Notes: generated by a model not told the origin, from the letters alone. A stretch of 64,000 nt of DNA from Anaerocolumna sp. AGMB13025 (GCF_029689925.1 NZ_CP121445.1:3890501-3954500); one strand, 5' to 3'; positions 53,466 to 62,527 are shown, counted from the stretch's first letter. Translations and numbers: made by a program.

Positions 53466-53750
53466 TTACTGTGTACTTATTCTGCTTGCGCTTATATTAA
53501 CCATCCTGATGGTTTCTTCATGAGGGTTAGGAATTACCGCATGGACACAGGGTTTCATAGCTTTACTAGCTGCACTTTCAATCGCCTGTGTTACCGCAGA
53601 CACATCCCCTTGAACGATAATAGTAACAAGTCGTCCGCCTAATTTACGTTCCCAGGTTACAAATTCCACATCTGCTGTCTTGCACATGGTATCAAGTGCT
53701 TCAATCGCTGCTGTTACACTGGGTATTTCAATAAATCCATAAGATTTCAT
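53466..53750 (-). CDS. BMC-H shell protein, divergent
   Basis: A 94-residue BMC domain ([55 protein letters not shown]). The pore loop reads RKLGGR in place of the KIGSG of its neighbours, so the hexamer pore would differ in charge. Its leader (53751-53792) has the hairpin shared with the glycyl radical enzyme gene. It is one of four linked BMC-H genes. Confidence 0.93.
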   Translation of the reverse strand: MKSYGFIEIPSVTAAIEALDTMCKTADVEFVTWERKLGGRLVTIIVQGDVSAVTQAIESAASKAMKPCVHAVIPNPHEETIRMVNISASRISTQ

Positions 53751-53792
53751 TTGTTGCTCCCGTCTGCGTGCATGGCACGCATTTAAATCATT
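53751..53792 (-). promoter_or_regulatory. Leader hairpin and ribosome site of the divergent BMC-H gene
   Basis: TGCGTGC-CAT-GCACGCA (perfect 7-bp stem) precedes CAGACGGGAGCA, the ribosome site. The sequence TGATT/AAA/hairpin/CAGACGGGAGCA is shared with the leader at 48556-48592. Confidence 0.65.
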
Positions 53793-53797
53793 TCAGA

Positions 53798-54073
53798 TCA
53801 GATTTTTGGAAGAATTTTTTCTACATCTGTATGTGGTCTAGGGATTACATGTACCGCTACTAATTCACCAAGTCTTGTTGCTGCTGCCGCACCTACTTCA
53901 GTAGCTGCTTTTACTGCGCCTACGTCACCGCGTACTAACACAGTTACAAGTCCTGAACCGATTTTTTCTGTTCCCACCAATACAACCTCTGCTGCTTTTA
54001 CCATTGCATCCGCTGCTTCAATTGCTGCTGTTAATCCTCTGGTTTCTACCATACCTAAAGCTTCTTGTGCCAT
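53798..54073 (-). CDS. Canonical BMC-H hexamer shell protein (PduA/PduJ-like)
   Basis: A 91-residue protein, the classical length. [20 protein letters not shown], pore loop EKIGSGL, and [15 protein letters not shown] are all standard. It follows TAGGAGG. Expected to be a major facet component. Very close to the BMC domain of the 52826-53437 gene, so a recent duplication. Confidence 0.96.
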   Translation of the reverse strand: MAQEALGMVETRGLTAAIEAADAMVKAAEVVLVGTEKIGSGLVTVLVRGDVGAVKAATEVGAAAATRLGELVAVHVIPRPHTDVEKILPKI

Positions 54074-54188
54074 TTTAATATCCTCCTAATTGTTATATCT
54101 TTTTGTAATAGCTTCTAAATAATAAATTAATATAGCATTTATATTACATAAATATAGTATTTATTTACATTACCTTGCATTGTTCAAG

Positions 54189-54503
54189 TTAATTCTTATC
54201 CAGTCCATTTAATGCAAGTAATTTTTCCGTATCTGCTTCCGGATTTGCAATAATATGTTTTGTTATAACTCCGGATACTTTGTTTGCTGCAGCTTCTGCT
54301 GCCTCAACTGCCGCTTTTACATCTTCTACGCCTCCGCGAAACTTTACCATGACGATTAAAGGAACGGGAAGACTATCCGCATTAGCAGGCTTATTACGAT
54401 CGAAGGTTTCAATCGTGACATTGGCGGCTTTACAGCCGGCATCTCCTGCAACGAAAGCCGCTACAAGTCCAAACACTTCTATCATTCCAACAGCATTAGC
54501 CAT
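54189..54503 (-). CDS. BMC-H variant with pore-region insertion
   Basis: A 104-residue BMC-domain protein. AVGMIEVFGLVAAFVAGDAG and VMVKFRGGVEDVKAAVEAAE match the fold, but between them lies an insertion (FDRNKPANADSLPVPLI) in the loop that lines the pore of normal BMC-H proteins. It is followed closely by the 91-residue BMC-H gene. The changed pore suggests selective passage of a different metabolite. Confidence 0.9.
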   Translation of the reverse strand: MANAVGMIEVFGLVAAFVAGDAGCKAANVTIETFDRNKPANADSLPVPLIVMVKFRGGVEDVKAAVEAAEAAANKVSGVITKHIIANPEADTEKLLALNGLDKN

Positions 54504-54522
54504 ACATTAAACCGTGCCTTTC

Positions 54523-55728
54523 TTATTCATTTACAATGGCTATTTTTAAGCCTTCCATCTTAAGATTAGTGGCAAAACCTTCATTAATCTGACTTAAAGG
54601 ATATTTGTGGGTAATTAATTTTTCCATTGGAAGTCCGATTCCCTTTGCTCTCTTTAAGAAATCAAAGGTAGTGGCATAGTCTCTTAAGGTATATACCCAG
54701 GAACCAACAGTAGTAATTTCTTTTGCACAAATATCAAAGTGAGGATTGATGGTAGCATCTCCGCCATTGATAAAGAAACCAAGTTCGCAAAGCCCGCCGC
54801 CGTTGCGGATGAATTTATAGATATTGGAGTGACCTACAGCAGAACCCGTACATTGGAATGCAAAATCCGCCAAATGTCCGCCAAAAGCATCTTCCACACC
54901 TTTTGTCAGGGCTTCGATTCCGTTAAAATCTTTAAAGTTCACGGAACTGTTAGCACCCATCTCTTTTGCAAAATCCAGTCTCTTCTGTTCACCGTCCACC
55001 GCCACGATATTCTCTATACCCATAGTACGAAGTACTGCAATACAGATAAGACCAATCGGTCCGCAGCCCTGAACTACTACTCTGCTGTTAAATCTTAAGA
55101 TTCCTGTGGTTTTCGCTCTTTCCACCGCATGGATTAATACTGCGCAAGGCTCGATTAAGATTCTGGAATCCAAATCCAAATCGCTTACATTAAATATAGT
55201 GGAACCGCCGCGGATTACAATATAATCTGCGAACCACCCATTAAGGTGTACGTTGTCATCGGGTAAAAGTCCATAAACATCTGCTCCGCCTACGTTTTGC
55301 TTATTCAAGTCAAACATGGTAATGTCCGGATTATCTTTAAATATCATGCAGGATACTACTTTATCCCCTACGGATAATGTCTTACCGGCGCTGTCCTTTT
55401 TCACATTCTTACCAAGCTTTACTATTTCTCCGGTACCTTCATGTCCTAATACCACTGGTATTAAACTAAATGGATCTCTTTTAAACTCATGGGCATCGGT
55501 TCCGCAGATACCACAGCCTTCAACCTTAACTAAAATATCATCATCACCAAGTTCTGGAATGGGATATTCTTTTATTTCAATTTGTTCTAATTTTGAAAGA
55601 AGAGCTGCCCTGCTGGTCTTAGGTATGGTTCCAGCGGCAGTCCCAGGGGCTTTCTCAGCCGGTGCGCTTTTCATTTCTTTTAGAACCTGTTTTACTATTT
55701 CTTCAATTTTTGATGAATTTACATCCAT
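54523..55728 (-). CDS. Zinc-dependent alcohol dehydrogenase with N-terminal encapsulation peptide
   Basis: A 401-residue medium-chain dehydrogenase. Residues 1-20 (SSKIEEIVKQVLKEM) form an amphipathic helix typical of BMC cargo tags, then a Pro/Ala linker to residue 40. The catalytic zinc site is in GCGICGTDAHE (Cys72) and GHEGTGE (His96/Glu97). The NAD-binding GCGPIGLICIAVL follows. The structural-zinc four-Cys lobe is absent. Inside the shell it would reduce propionaldehyde to propanol (or lactaldehyde to propanediol), regenerating NAD+ for the aldehyde dehydrogenase. Confidence 0.92.
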   Translation of the reverse strand: MDVNSSKIEEIVKQVLKEMKSAPAEKAPGTAAGTIPKTSRAALLSKLEQIEIKEYPIPELGDDDILVKVEGCGICGTDAHEFKRDPFSLIPVVLGHEGTGEIVKLGKNVKKDSAGKTLSVGDKVVSCMIFKDNPDITMFDLNKQNVGGADVYGLLPDDNVHLNGWFADYIVIRGGSTIFNVSDLDLDSRILIEPCAVLIHAVERAKTTGILRFNSRVVVQGCGPIGLICIAVLRTMGIENIVAVDGEQKRLDFAKEMGANSSVNFKDFNGIEALTKGVEDAFGGHLADFAFQCTGSAVGHSNIYKFIRNGGGLCELGFFINGGDATINPHFDICAKEITTVGSWVYTLRDYATTFDFLKRAKGIGLPMEKLITHKYPLSQINEGFATNLKMEGLKIAIVNE

Positions 55729-55767
55729 GACAAATCCTCCAATTTACTTTGTTCCAAATGAACGTTA

Positions 55768-57159
55768 TTATCTGATGCAAAGGCTGTCCGACATAACACA
55801 TCGTCTCTGCTTTGTAAAGGTACGGGCTGAGGTAAGACCTTCGCCGGTTCTGCTGGCAATAGTAAAAGTACAATAACCTTCGCCGCCAAAGCCTAATGCT
55901 GCATAGGAAGGTGCATTTTTAACAAAGATTGCCGTATCAATTGCTTTACCGAAACGTGTTATATTATCAACGTTCTTGGAGTGCATATGTGCGGAGTGGC
56001 GGTTGCCGTGCTCTAACCAAACTGCCTTTTCAATTGCGTCATCAATATCTTTTGCTCTTACAATACCAAGAATCGGCATCATTAATTCCTCTGCAATAAG
56101 GGGATGTTCTTTTTCACCTTCAAAGATAATACATCTTATGTTATCCGGTGTATTAATACCAATCATGGAAAGTAAGGTACGGGCATCTTTACCGACACAT
56201 TTTCTGTTTAATTTATTGTCTTTTAAAACCACGGCTGTTAATTTATCCTGTTCTTCCTTCGAGATTTCATAACAGTCATTTTCTAATAAGTAATGTTTCA
56301 GTTCGTCTACGATTTCATTTACCGCTACAATTTCTTTTTCTGCAATGCATGGAAGGTTATTATCAAAGGTACAGCCGTTTACAATGTCCATAGCTGCTTT
56401 CTTAATATCCGCTGTCTCATCTACTAGTACCGGGGGATTGCCGGCTCCGGCTCCAATACCGCGTTTTCCCGAGGAAAGCACTGTGGTTACTACACCAGGA
56501 CCTCCGGTTGCAACGATTAGGGGAATGTCTTTATGTTTTAACATAATGTCACTGGTAGCCAGGGTAGGTTTTGTGACAGATACTGCTATATTATCCGGTC
56601 CGCCAACTTCTACAGAGGCTTCATTCACCAGGTTTACTGCAAAGTTTGAAACCTTAATTGCTGCTGGGTGGGGATTAAAAACTACGGTGTTGCCCCCTGC
56701 TATCATTCCAATACTGTTGCAGAGAATGGTTTCGCTTGGATTAGTGCAGGGTGTTATGGCACCGATTACTCCAAAAGGTCCCATCTCAATCAGGGTAAGT
56801 CCTCTGTCGCCGGACCAGGCTATGGTTGCTATGTCTTCCGTCCCGGGAGTCTTTTCCGCCAGTAATTGGTGTTTTAATATCTTATGTCCTACATTACCCA
56901 TACCGGTTTCTTCTACGCCCATTTTTGCCATGATTTCCGCACTTTCCATGGTTTTTTTACGGATGTTGTTTATAATCTTTTCACGGCAGTCCATGGATAG
57001 TTTCTGCATAACTGCCTGTGCTTTTTTTGATGCTTTTATTGCTTCTTCCATGTCTTCAAAGACACCGGATAATTTCTTACCGCTAATTCCTGCTTCAGGT
57101 TTTAACTGTGATAGAACTTTTTCCACAATGTCTTTCACTTGTGCCTCACTTACTGCCAC
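55768..57159 (-). CDS. pduP: CoA-acylating aldehyde dehydrogenase (PduP-like)
   Basis: A 463-residue protein from GTG 57159 (GGAGG 7 bases upstream). N-terminal helix VSEAQVKDIVEKVLSQL is a BMC targeting peptide followed by a linker. The catalytic Cys271 sits in DNNLPCIAE, with GAITPCTNPSE and GGPGVVTTVLSSG in the CoA/NAD regions. It oxidises propionaldehyde to propionyl-CoA with NAD+ and CoA. The start overlaps the upstream gene by 10 bases. Close relatives from C. phytofermentans have been studied as acylating dehydrogenases of fucose/rhamnose BMCs. Confidence 0.95.
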   Translation of the reverse strand: MAVSEAQVKDIVEKVLSQLKPEAGISGKKLSGVFEDMEEAIKASKKAQAVMQKLSMDCREKIINNIRKKTMESAEIMAKMGVEETGMGNVGHKILKHQLLAEKTPGTEDIATIAWSGDRGLTLIEMGPFGVIGAITPCTNPSETILCNSIGMIAGGNTVVFNPHPAAIKVSNFAVNLVNEASVEVGGPDNIAVSVTKPTLATSDIMLKHKDIPLIVATGGPGVVTTVLSSGKRGIGAGAGNPPVLVDETADIKKAAMDIVNGCTFDNNLPCIAEKEIVAVNEIVDELKHYLLENDCYEISKEEQDKLTAVVLKDNKLNRKCVGKDARTLLSMIGINTPDNIRCIIFEGEKEHPLIAEELMMPILGIVRAKDIDDAIEKAVWLEHGNRHSAHMHSKNVDNITRFGKAIDTAIFVKNAPSYAALGFGGEGYCTFTIASRTGEGLTSARTFTKQRRCVMSDSLCIR

Positions 57160-57803
57160 GTCATAACCTCCTCTAATTTAGTACTGCCAAAAGCTGCCAG
57201 TTCTCTGTCCTGTTCCTCTGTACCGCCGCTGACTCCAAGAGCCCCGATGATTTTTCCCTGCCAGATAAGAGGTTCTCCTCCGCCAAAGATTACAATTCTG
57301 CCTTGATTTGTATGCTGGATACCATATAATTCCTGCCCGGGCTGACTTAAGTCTTTAAGTACGGCAGTAGACATCTTTAAGGCTGCTGAGGTATATGCTT
57401 TATTCTCTGCTACATCAAAGCTTGCGATATAAGCATCGTCCATACAATGTATGGCTGCCGGACGGGCTGCACTGTTATAAATAGCGATAACAGCCTTGAT
57501 ACCCCGTCTTACTGCTTCCTTCTCTACTGCCTGAATCAGAGCCACCGCCTGGTTAAGGCTGATATCTGACCTGACCTCTTCCTTGACCGGAGGAAGATAT
57601 TCCATTAATGCCTTTTTTACTGCTTCTTCAATCATCTGAGTCCTGGTTTTAAGTAATTTATGTTTCATTAGTCTGAGATTATCAGTTAATTCCGTACTTT
57701 TTGATTTATCTAAAATACCGTCAATAAATCCCGCTAATCTGTCTAAATCCTGATATAGTTCCAAAAGATTATTATTGTTTTCATTATGATCGGACATAAT
57801 CAT
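57150..57803 (-). CDS. GlcG/PduO C-terminal (DUF336, heme-binding type) protein
   Basis: A 217-residue protein. Residues 75-217 are the GlcG/HbpS/PduO-C fold (LNQAVALIQAVEKEAVRRGI, YNSAARPAAIHCMDDAYIAS, GGEPLIWQGKIIGALGVSGG). The N-terminal 70 residues form a helical extension (LYQDLDRLAGFIDGILDK). PduO-C binds heme in relatives; the adenosyltransferase half of PduO is absent, fitting a B12-free pathway. Its function in such BMCs is unknown. Confidence 0.88.
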   Translation of the reverse strand: MIMSDHNENNNNLLELYQDLDRLAGFIDGILDKSKSTELTDNLRLMKHKLLKTRTQMIEEAVKKALMEYLPPVKEEVRSDISLNQAVALIQAVEKEAVRRGIKAVIAIYNSAARPAAIHCMDDAYIASFDVAENKAYTSAALKMSTAVLKDLSQPGQELYGIQHTNQGRIVIFGGGEPLIWQGKIIGALGVSGGTEEQDRELAAFGSTKLEEVMTWQ

Positions 57804-57827
57804 TTCTCTTTTCTTAAAGTGACTCGA

Positions 57828-58625
57828 TTATTTTAACCCTAATTGTTCGATCACTCTCTTTGTAATTTCAGACACTAATTCTGTAGTATCCGGAGTGTGG
57901 GAACCTTTTTCATTACAGTTAAAGCAGCTTGCTTTACCTTCTTTATTATTCTGGCATAGATCTGCGGGATGTTTCCCAGTCATGCCAAACTGTCTGCGGA
58001 TTTCATACAATCTTTGAACCTGAGCTTCGGATAATTCCTGTGGTCCGCCAAGTTGCTTTGCAATGAACAATAACTGGGCATAGAACTCAACGGATTCCAT
58101 CTTGTGGTATGCCGCCAAAAGAGAGTCTGCATAAGTAAGAGCACCGTGATTTTCTAATAAAACCGCATCATAATACGGAAGATATTTTGACACTGCATCC
58201 GGAATTTCTTCCGTTGAAGGTGTACCATATTCAGCAATCGGAACGCAGCCAAGTGTAATAACCGCTTCTGGCATGATGGGCTGAGTTAATGGAATTCCGG
58301 CGATCGCAAAGCCGGTTGCATACATAGGATGAGCATGTACTACGGATACCACATCTGGTCTTTCTTTGTAAACGCGCATATGCATCTTGATTTCGGAGGA
58401 TGGTTTGAAGTTGCCATTAGCCTGAATTACTTTACCTTCCTTGTCAACTTTACATATATAATCGGGAGTCATGAATCCTTTGCTGACACCAGTAGGTGTA
58501 CATAAAAATTCATTCTCACTGATTTTTACTGAAATGTTACCATCATTAGCTGCAACCATTCCTTTATTATAGATTCTTCTACCAATTTCGCATATTTCTT
58601 TTTTGATTTCGTATTCAGATGTCAT
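57828..58625 (-). CDS. Class II aldolase, L-fuculose/L-rhamnulose-1-phosphate type, with C-terminal targeting helix
   Basis: A 265-residue protein. The zinc site uses His98 and His100 in VVHAHPMYATG and His160 in ENHGALTY; Glu78 in KPSSEIKMH is the catalytic acid/base. It cleaves the sugar 1-phosphate to dihydroxyacetone phosphate and lactaldehyde. The last 22 residues (TELVSEITKRVIEQLGLK) form an amphipathic helix after a Cys-rich linker, typical of a C-terminal encapsulation peptide. First gene after the promoter at 58680-58708. Fuculose versus rhamnulose cannot be told apart, but the adjacent mutarotase favours rhamnose. Confidence 0.93.
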   Translation of the reverse strand: MTSEYEIKKEICEIGRRIYNKGMVAANDGNISVKISENEFLCTPTGVSKGFMTPDYICKVDKEGKVIQANGNFKPSSEIKMHMRVYKERPDVVSVVHAHPMYATGFAIAGIPLTQPIMPEAVITLGCVPIAEYGTPSTEEIPDAVSKYLPYYDAVLLENHGALTYADSLLAAYHKMESVEFYAQLLFIAKQLGGPQELSEAQVQRLYEIRRQFGMTGKHPADLCQNNKEGKASCFNCNEKGSHTPDTTELVSEITKRVIEQLGLK

Positions 58626-58679
58626 AAATATTCTCCTTTATAGTTGTGGTTTTTAGTTGTTTTTTGTTTGTTTGACTGT

Positions 58680-58708
58680 ATTGTAACACTTATTATAGCC
58701 TAAGTCAA
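58680..58708 (-). promoter_or_regulatory. Promoter of the aldolase-BMC operon
   Basis: On the minus strand TTGACT (58708-58703), 17 bp, TACAAT (58685-58680), about 55 bases before the aldolase ATG. No catabolite-response element was recognised. Confidence 0.7.
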
Positions 58709-58784
58709 CTTATAAATTAAGTTATTTGTTGTTTTTGTTGTTTTTTATTTGTTTGTAGTTATATGGATGCCAGGCTTTCCCTTC

Positions 58785-59111
58785 TTATTTGAGATAAAAT
58801 ACTTCTTTCATAAATTTAATCGGTTCTGCTTCATTAAAATCAAAGGAACCCTCCACCATTTGAGAGGTAATCGCATTCCACCTGTTGCAGGCTTCACTTT
58901 TAGCGATATAAGCGTTAGCCGCTTCTATATCCTCACACTCAAAACAATAAAAAAACTGATTTCCATTCTGAAATATAGAATAATTCCTATACCCAGCTTT
59001 TGTATGTTCCTCCATTATCTCAGTCCAGGGCTCCAAATGCATCCTTACATATTCCTCCAAAAACTCTTCTTTCACTTTCCAGGTCCAGGCATATTTATTA
59101 CTTTTTTCCAT
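58785..59111 (-). CDS. rhaM: L-rhamnose mutarotase
   Basis: A 108-residue protein with the RhaM fold: YAWTWKVKEEFLEEYVRMH near the start, TKAGYRNYSIFQNGNQFFYCFEC and EACNRWNAITSQM. It interconverts alpha and beta anomers of L-rhamnose. It lies between the sugar transporter terminator and the aldolase promoter, and is the best evidence that rhamnose is a substrate of the locus. AGGAGG precedes the ATG. Confidence 0.92.
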   Translation of the reverse strand: MEKSNKYAWTWKVKEEFLEEYVRMHLEPWTEIMEEHTKAGYRNYSIFQNGNQFFYCFECEDIEAANAYIAKSEACNRWNAITSQMVEGSFDFNEAEPIKFMKEVFYLK

Positions 59112-59221
59112 GTTTGCTTCCTCCTAAAATGCAGCTTATATTATTAATTTTATTACTAATTTTATTTTTCCTATCACTTGCTTTATTGTCTGCACTCCTA
59201 TCCTGTTAACCAATAAGAAAA

Positions 59222-59314
59222 GGGCTGATGCAAAATCAAAAGCTTACATTAACCGCAAAGTACCAAGTACTTTTATTCTGCATAAGTTAATAACTTTAAT
59301 TTTTGCATCAGCCC
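59222..59314 (-). terminator. Long hairpin terminator between transporter and catabolic genes
   Basis: GGGCTGATGCAAAA pairs with TTTTGCATCAGCCC over about 65 bases that hold a smaller AGTACTTGGTACT hairpin; a TTTTCTTA tract follows on the minus strand. It begins 10 bases past the binding-protein stop codon. Confidence 0.85.
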
Positions 59315-59324
59315 AAATCTTATT

Positions 59325-60413
59325 TTAGTATACTGTTTTCCATTCGTCGATATTATCCTTATCAAACTTAAATGGTGCTCCTAAAAGGACTTCGGTACCT
59401 CCGTCTGCTGCGGATATAACTTCATAAGAGCCAAGGGAACCCGCATCAAATTTATCCCCTGCAGCACCGGTAATATCACCTTTAACAAGTGCCATGGAAG
59501 CGTAGGCTGCCAAACTGCCTACATCAATCGGATTCCATAAGTACATCCAAGGGCAGGAGCCGTTAGCAATATACTCGGCCATTTCACTTGGAAGTCCAAG
59601 ACCGGTAACTGCCACCTTACCAATTAAACCTTTGTCGGTAACAACTTTAGATGCTGCTGCGATACCTACCGTTGTAGGTGCAATAATTGCTTTTAAGTCA
59701 GGATAGTTTTTCAGCAATGCTTCTGTTTCATCAACAGATTTCTGGAATTCGTCATCACCATAAGCAATCTTTACTAATTCAATACCTTTATAGTCTCCTT
59801 CTTCCAGTTCCTTCTTCATCCATTCAATCCAGGTGTTCTGATTAGCTGCCTGGCTTGTAGCACTAAGAATGGCGATTTGTCCTTCTCCCTTAACCATTTC
59901 TTTCGTTGCCTGGATTAATGTACGACCGATTTTCTCGCTGTCTGCCTGATTGATATGAACCATACGGCTGTCCTTATTAACAGCTGCATCTAAAGATAAT
60001 ACTTTGATGCCCTGATCCATAGCCTTTTTAAGAGCTGGCTGAAGGGCGTCAAAATCATTACCGGCAATGGCAATGGCGCTTACTTTCTGGGCAATTAATT
60101 CATTAATCATAGTAATCTGTGCCTCTGCAGTTGCAGCTTCCGGTGCTTTTAAAATCGCAGTAGCACCTGCTGCTTCAATAACCTCTTTAAAGCCTGAGCT
60201 TTCCTTTTCATTGTAAGGATTTCCGGCGCTTTTTACTAAAATAGCAAAATTCTTGCCTGCCATTGAATCTGCTCCTGCAGAATCCGTAGTTCCTGTACTG
60301 CCTCCCTGTGCTGGTGTCTGTGCATCCGGTGCTTTTTTTCCACAGGCAGTAAATAACGCTAATACCATGGAAAATACCAATACTAAAGATAAAACCTTCT
60401 TCATTTTTTTCAT
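59325..60413 (-). CDS. Sugar ABC transporter substrate-binding lipoprotein (RhaS-like)
   Basis: A 362-residue periplasmic-binding-protein-like lipoprotein. The signal SLVLVFSMVLALFTACGKK gives a lipid-anchored Cys near residue 24. The ribose/rhamnose-type fold has GKNFAILVKSAGNPYNEKES, IAIAGNDFDALQPAL and DEFQKSVDETEALLKNYPDL. It is the last gene of the transporter operon. It captures the sugar for the two permeases; rhamnose is likely from context (autoinducer-2/LsrB-like binding is an alternative). Confidence 0.92.
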   Translation of the reverse strand: MKKMKKVLSLVLVFSMVLALFTACGKKAPDAQTPAQGGSTGTTDSAGADSMAGKNFAILVKSAGNPYNEKESSGFKEVIEAAGATAILKAPEAATAEAQITMINELIAQKVSAIAIAGNDFDALQPALKKAMDQGIKVLSLDAAVNKDSRMVHINQADSEKIGRTLIQATKEMVKGEGQIAILSATSQAANQNTWIEWMKKELEEGDYKGIELVKIAYGDDEFQKSVDETEALLKNYPDLKAIIAPTTVGIAAASKVVTDKGLIGKVAVTGLGLPSEMAEYIANGSCPWMYLWNPIDVGSLAAYASMALVKGDITGAAGDKFDAGSLGSYEVISAADGGTEVLLGAPFKFDKDNIDEWKTVY

Positions 60414-60503
60414 TGTAAACCTCCTAAAATATTTTTATACATCAACAGCTTTCGCTATCTGTAACAATGTTAATCATGTCAGCAAAAGATACTTTAACAC
60501 CAT

Positions 60504-61514
60504 TTATGCTTCTTTTGCTACTTCCTTTTTAAAAAATTTCATAAAATTTAATTTGGGAATCATAACTGCTCCAATGAGAAGACACCCGATAATAATCAGC
60601 ATGACCTGAGAACTTACATTGATTAAACCCAAACCATATCTTAAGAAACCAATAATAAAGATAGAAATAACTGCACCAATAAATCTTCCTTTCCCACCGC
60701 TTGTAGAGATACCACCAAGTACTACCATTGCAATTGCATCCAATTCATAGGACATAGCAATGTTTGGTCTTGTACTTCCCATCCTGGAGGTCAGGAAAAT
60801 AGCAGTAATTGCAGCCATCGTACCGGTTACGGTATAGATAATGAGACGGATTCTGTCAACCTGGATACCGGAATACCTGCTGGTTACCCGGTTGCTGCCA
60901 ATTGCAAATACTCTTCTGCCAAAGGTGGTTTTATGTAAGACAACCCCAAAGATTACTGCCAATATTATAAAGATAATAAGCATGTAAGGAATACTTCCAA
61001 TGGATCCCCAGTAAATATCACTAAACCAGGCAGGAAAATTGCCGGAGGCCTGATCTTTTAATATCATGGTAGCTATACCGCGATATAAAATCTGAGTTCC
61101 TAAGGTAACAATCATAGGTGCTAGTTCTTTATATTTTGTTAAGATAAAACCATTCATAAAACCACAAAAGGTTCCGGTTAATAAGCAGATTATAACGGCC
61201 GCTCCCATGGGAACACCAAGATTGTTATAAGAAACTGCCATGACTACCGAAGACAAAGCAACCGTAGAACCTACGGATATATCGATTTCCCCGAGGATTA
61301 GTACAAATGCCATCGGTAATGCCAGGAACGCTTTTTCCAGAAAAGAAGAAGTAGCATTAAGCAGACCATCACCATTCATATAATAAGGTGATAAGTTGGA
61401 GTTCATAATATTAATTCCGATAAATAACAGTACTAAAAACCATTCCCACTGAAAGAAAAATTTTTTTAAGGAAAACTTCTGTTCTGCACTGATGACTCGT
61501 TTTGACTTTCCCAT
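60504..61514 (-). CDS. Sugar ABC transporter permease (RhaQ-like)
   Basis: A 336-residue RbsC-family permease with eight to ten membrane helices. GEIDISVGSTVALSSV and VVLGGISTSGGKGRFIGAVIS are family signatures. It overlaps nothing and lies 2 bases after the other permease. Together they form the channel. Confidence 0.94.
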   Translation of the reverse strand: MGKSKRVISAEQKFSLKKFFFQWEWFLVLLFIGINIMNSNLSPYYMNGDGLLNATSSFLEKAFLALPMAFVLILGEIDISVGSTVALSSVVMAVSYNNLGVPMGAAVIICLLTGTFCGFMNGFILTKYKELAPMIVTLGTQILYRGIATMILKDQASGNFPAWFSDIYWGSIGSIPYMLIIFIILAVIFGVVLHKTTFGRRVFAIGSNRVTSRYSGIQVDRIRLIIYTVTGTMAAITAIFLTSRMGSTRPNIAMSYELDAIAMVVLGGISTSGGKGRFIGAVISIFIIGFLRYGLGLINVSSQVMLIIIGCLLIGAVMIPKLNFMKFFKKEVAKEA

Positions 61515-61516
61515 AA

Positions 61517-62512
61517 TTAAAGTTCCCTCCTTTTCAGATTTTTCCTGTCTATGGATCTCTGGGATGTTGTATTGATGATAATTGCTAAGATTATAACCAA
61601 ACCTTTGATTGCATCCTGCCAGAATGGTGAGATATTAATTAATGGCAGCGCATTATTTAATATACCCAAAGTAATAGTTCCTAATATTACACCTAATACG
61701 GTACCTTTACCGCCATTTAAGCTGACACCGCCGATAACACAGGCTGCTATAATATCAATCTCAAGTCCGCTTGCTGCATCGCCCTGGGCAGAAGCATACT
61801 TTGATAACCAGAGAATACTGACCAGACCGGATAAACCACCCATAATGGAATAAACCAAAATATTGATACGGTCTATATTAATACCGCTTATTTTTGCTGC
61901 TTCCACATTACTTCCCACGGCATAAATTTTTCTGCCGGTCCTGGTGAATTTAATAAAATAAGCAAATATGACATAGATAAGGATTGCGACAACAATCATA
62001 TTGTTGATTCCTAAGAACTTACCAGTTGCAAAAGCCTTTAAGCCCGCCGGAAGCTGATAAGAAGCAACCCACTGATTATTGGCGATTAGATAAGTAGCGC
62101 CTCTGTAAACATTCATTAAACCAAGGGTTGCAATAATGGGAATCACGTTACCTTTTGCAATAATCAATCCAATTAAGAGTCCACACAGGGTTCCTACCAG
62201 GATTCCAAGCACAAAGGATATGATGGTTGGAATTTCGGGATGGGATCTTAATAATAATGCCACCGTCATTCCGGAAAAGGCTATGGTGGAGCCGATGGAA
62301 ATATCAATTCCGCCGATTAATAATACACACATCATACCAACAGCCAGAATACTCATCATTACCGCATTGGTTACCAGATCATTAATATTGGTAATTGACA
62401 TAAAAGAATTATTTCTTGCCTGTATGAAGATACAAAGGACTATTAATATTACTATCAGGCTCATTTCTCTTGTCCCAGTTATGTTTTTTAAGTTAAATTT
62501 ACTTTTTTCCAT
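61517..62512 (-). CDS. Sugar ABC transporter permease (RhaP-like)
   Basis: A 331-residue RbsC-family permease. GGIDISIGSTIAFSGMTVAL and CVIGGVSLNGGKGTVLGVILG are the hallmark repeats. It follows the ATPase gene by 15 bases and is paralogous to the next permease. Confidence 0.94.
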   Translation of the reverse strand: MEKSKFNLKNITGTREMSLIVILIVLCIFIQARNNSFMSITNINDLVTNAVMMSILAVGMMCVLLIGGIDISIGSTIAFSGMTVALLLRSHPEIPTIISFVLGILVGTLCGLLIGLIIAKGNVIPIIATLGLMNVYRGATYLIANNQWVASYQLPAGLKAFATGKFLGINNMIVVAILIYVIFAYFIKFTRTGRKIYAVGSNVEAAKISGINIDRINILVYSIMGGLSGLVSILWLSKYASAQGDAASGLEIDIIAACVIGGVSLNGGKGTVLGVILGTITLGILNNALPLINISPFWQDAIKGLVIILAIIINTTSQRSIDRKNLKRREL

Positions 62513-62527
62513 TCTTTATCACCTCAC

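Noticed and set aside
53183..53642. Plus-strand frames rich in Cys/Phe
   Set aside because: Antisense of the Lys/Glu-rich extension of the BMC-H gene and its neighbour; no ribosome site.
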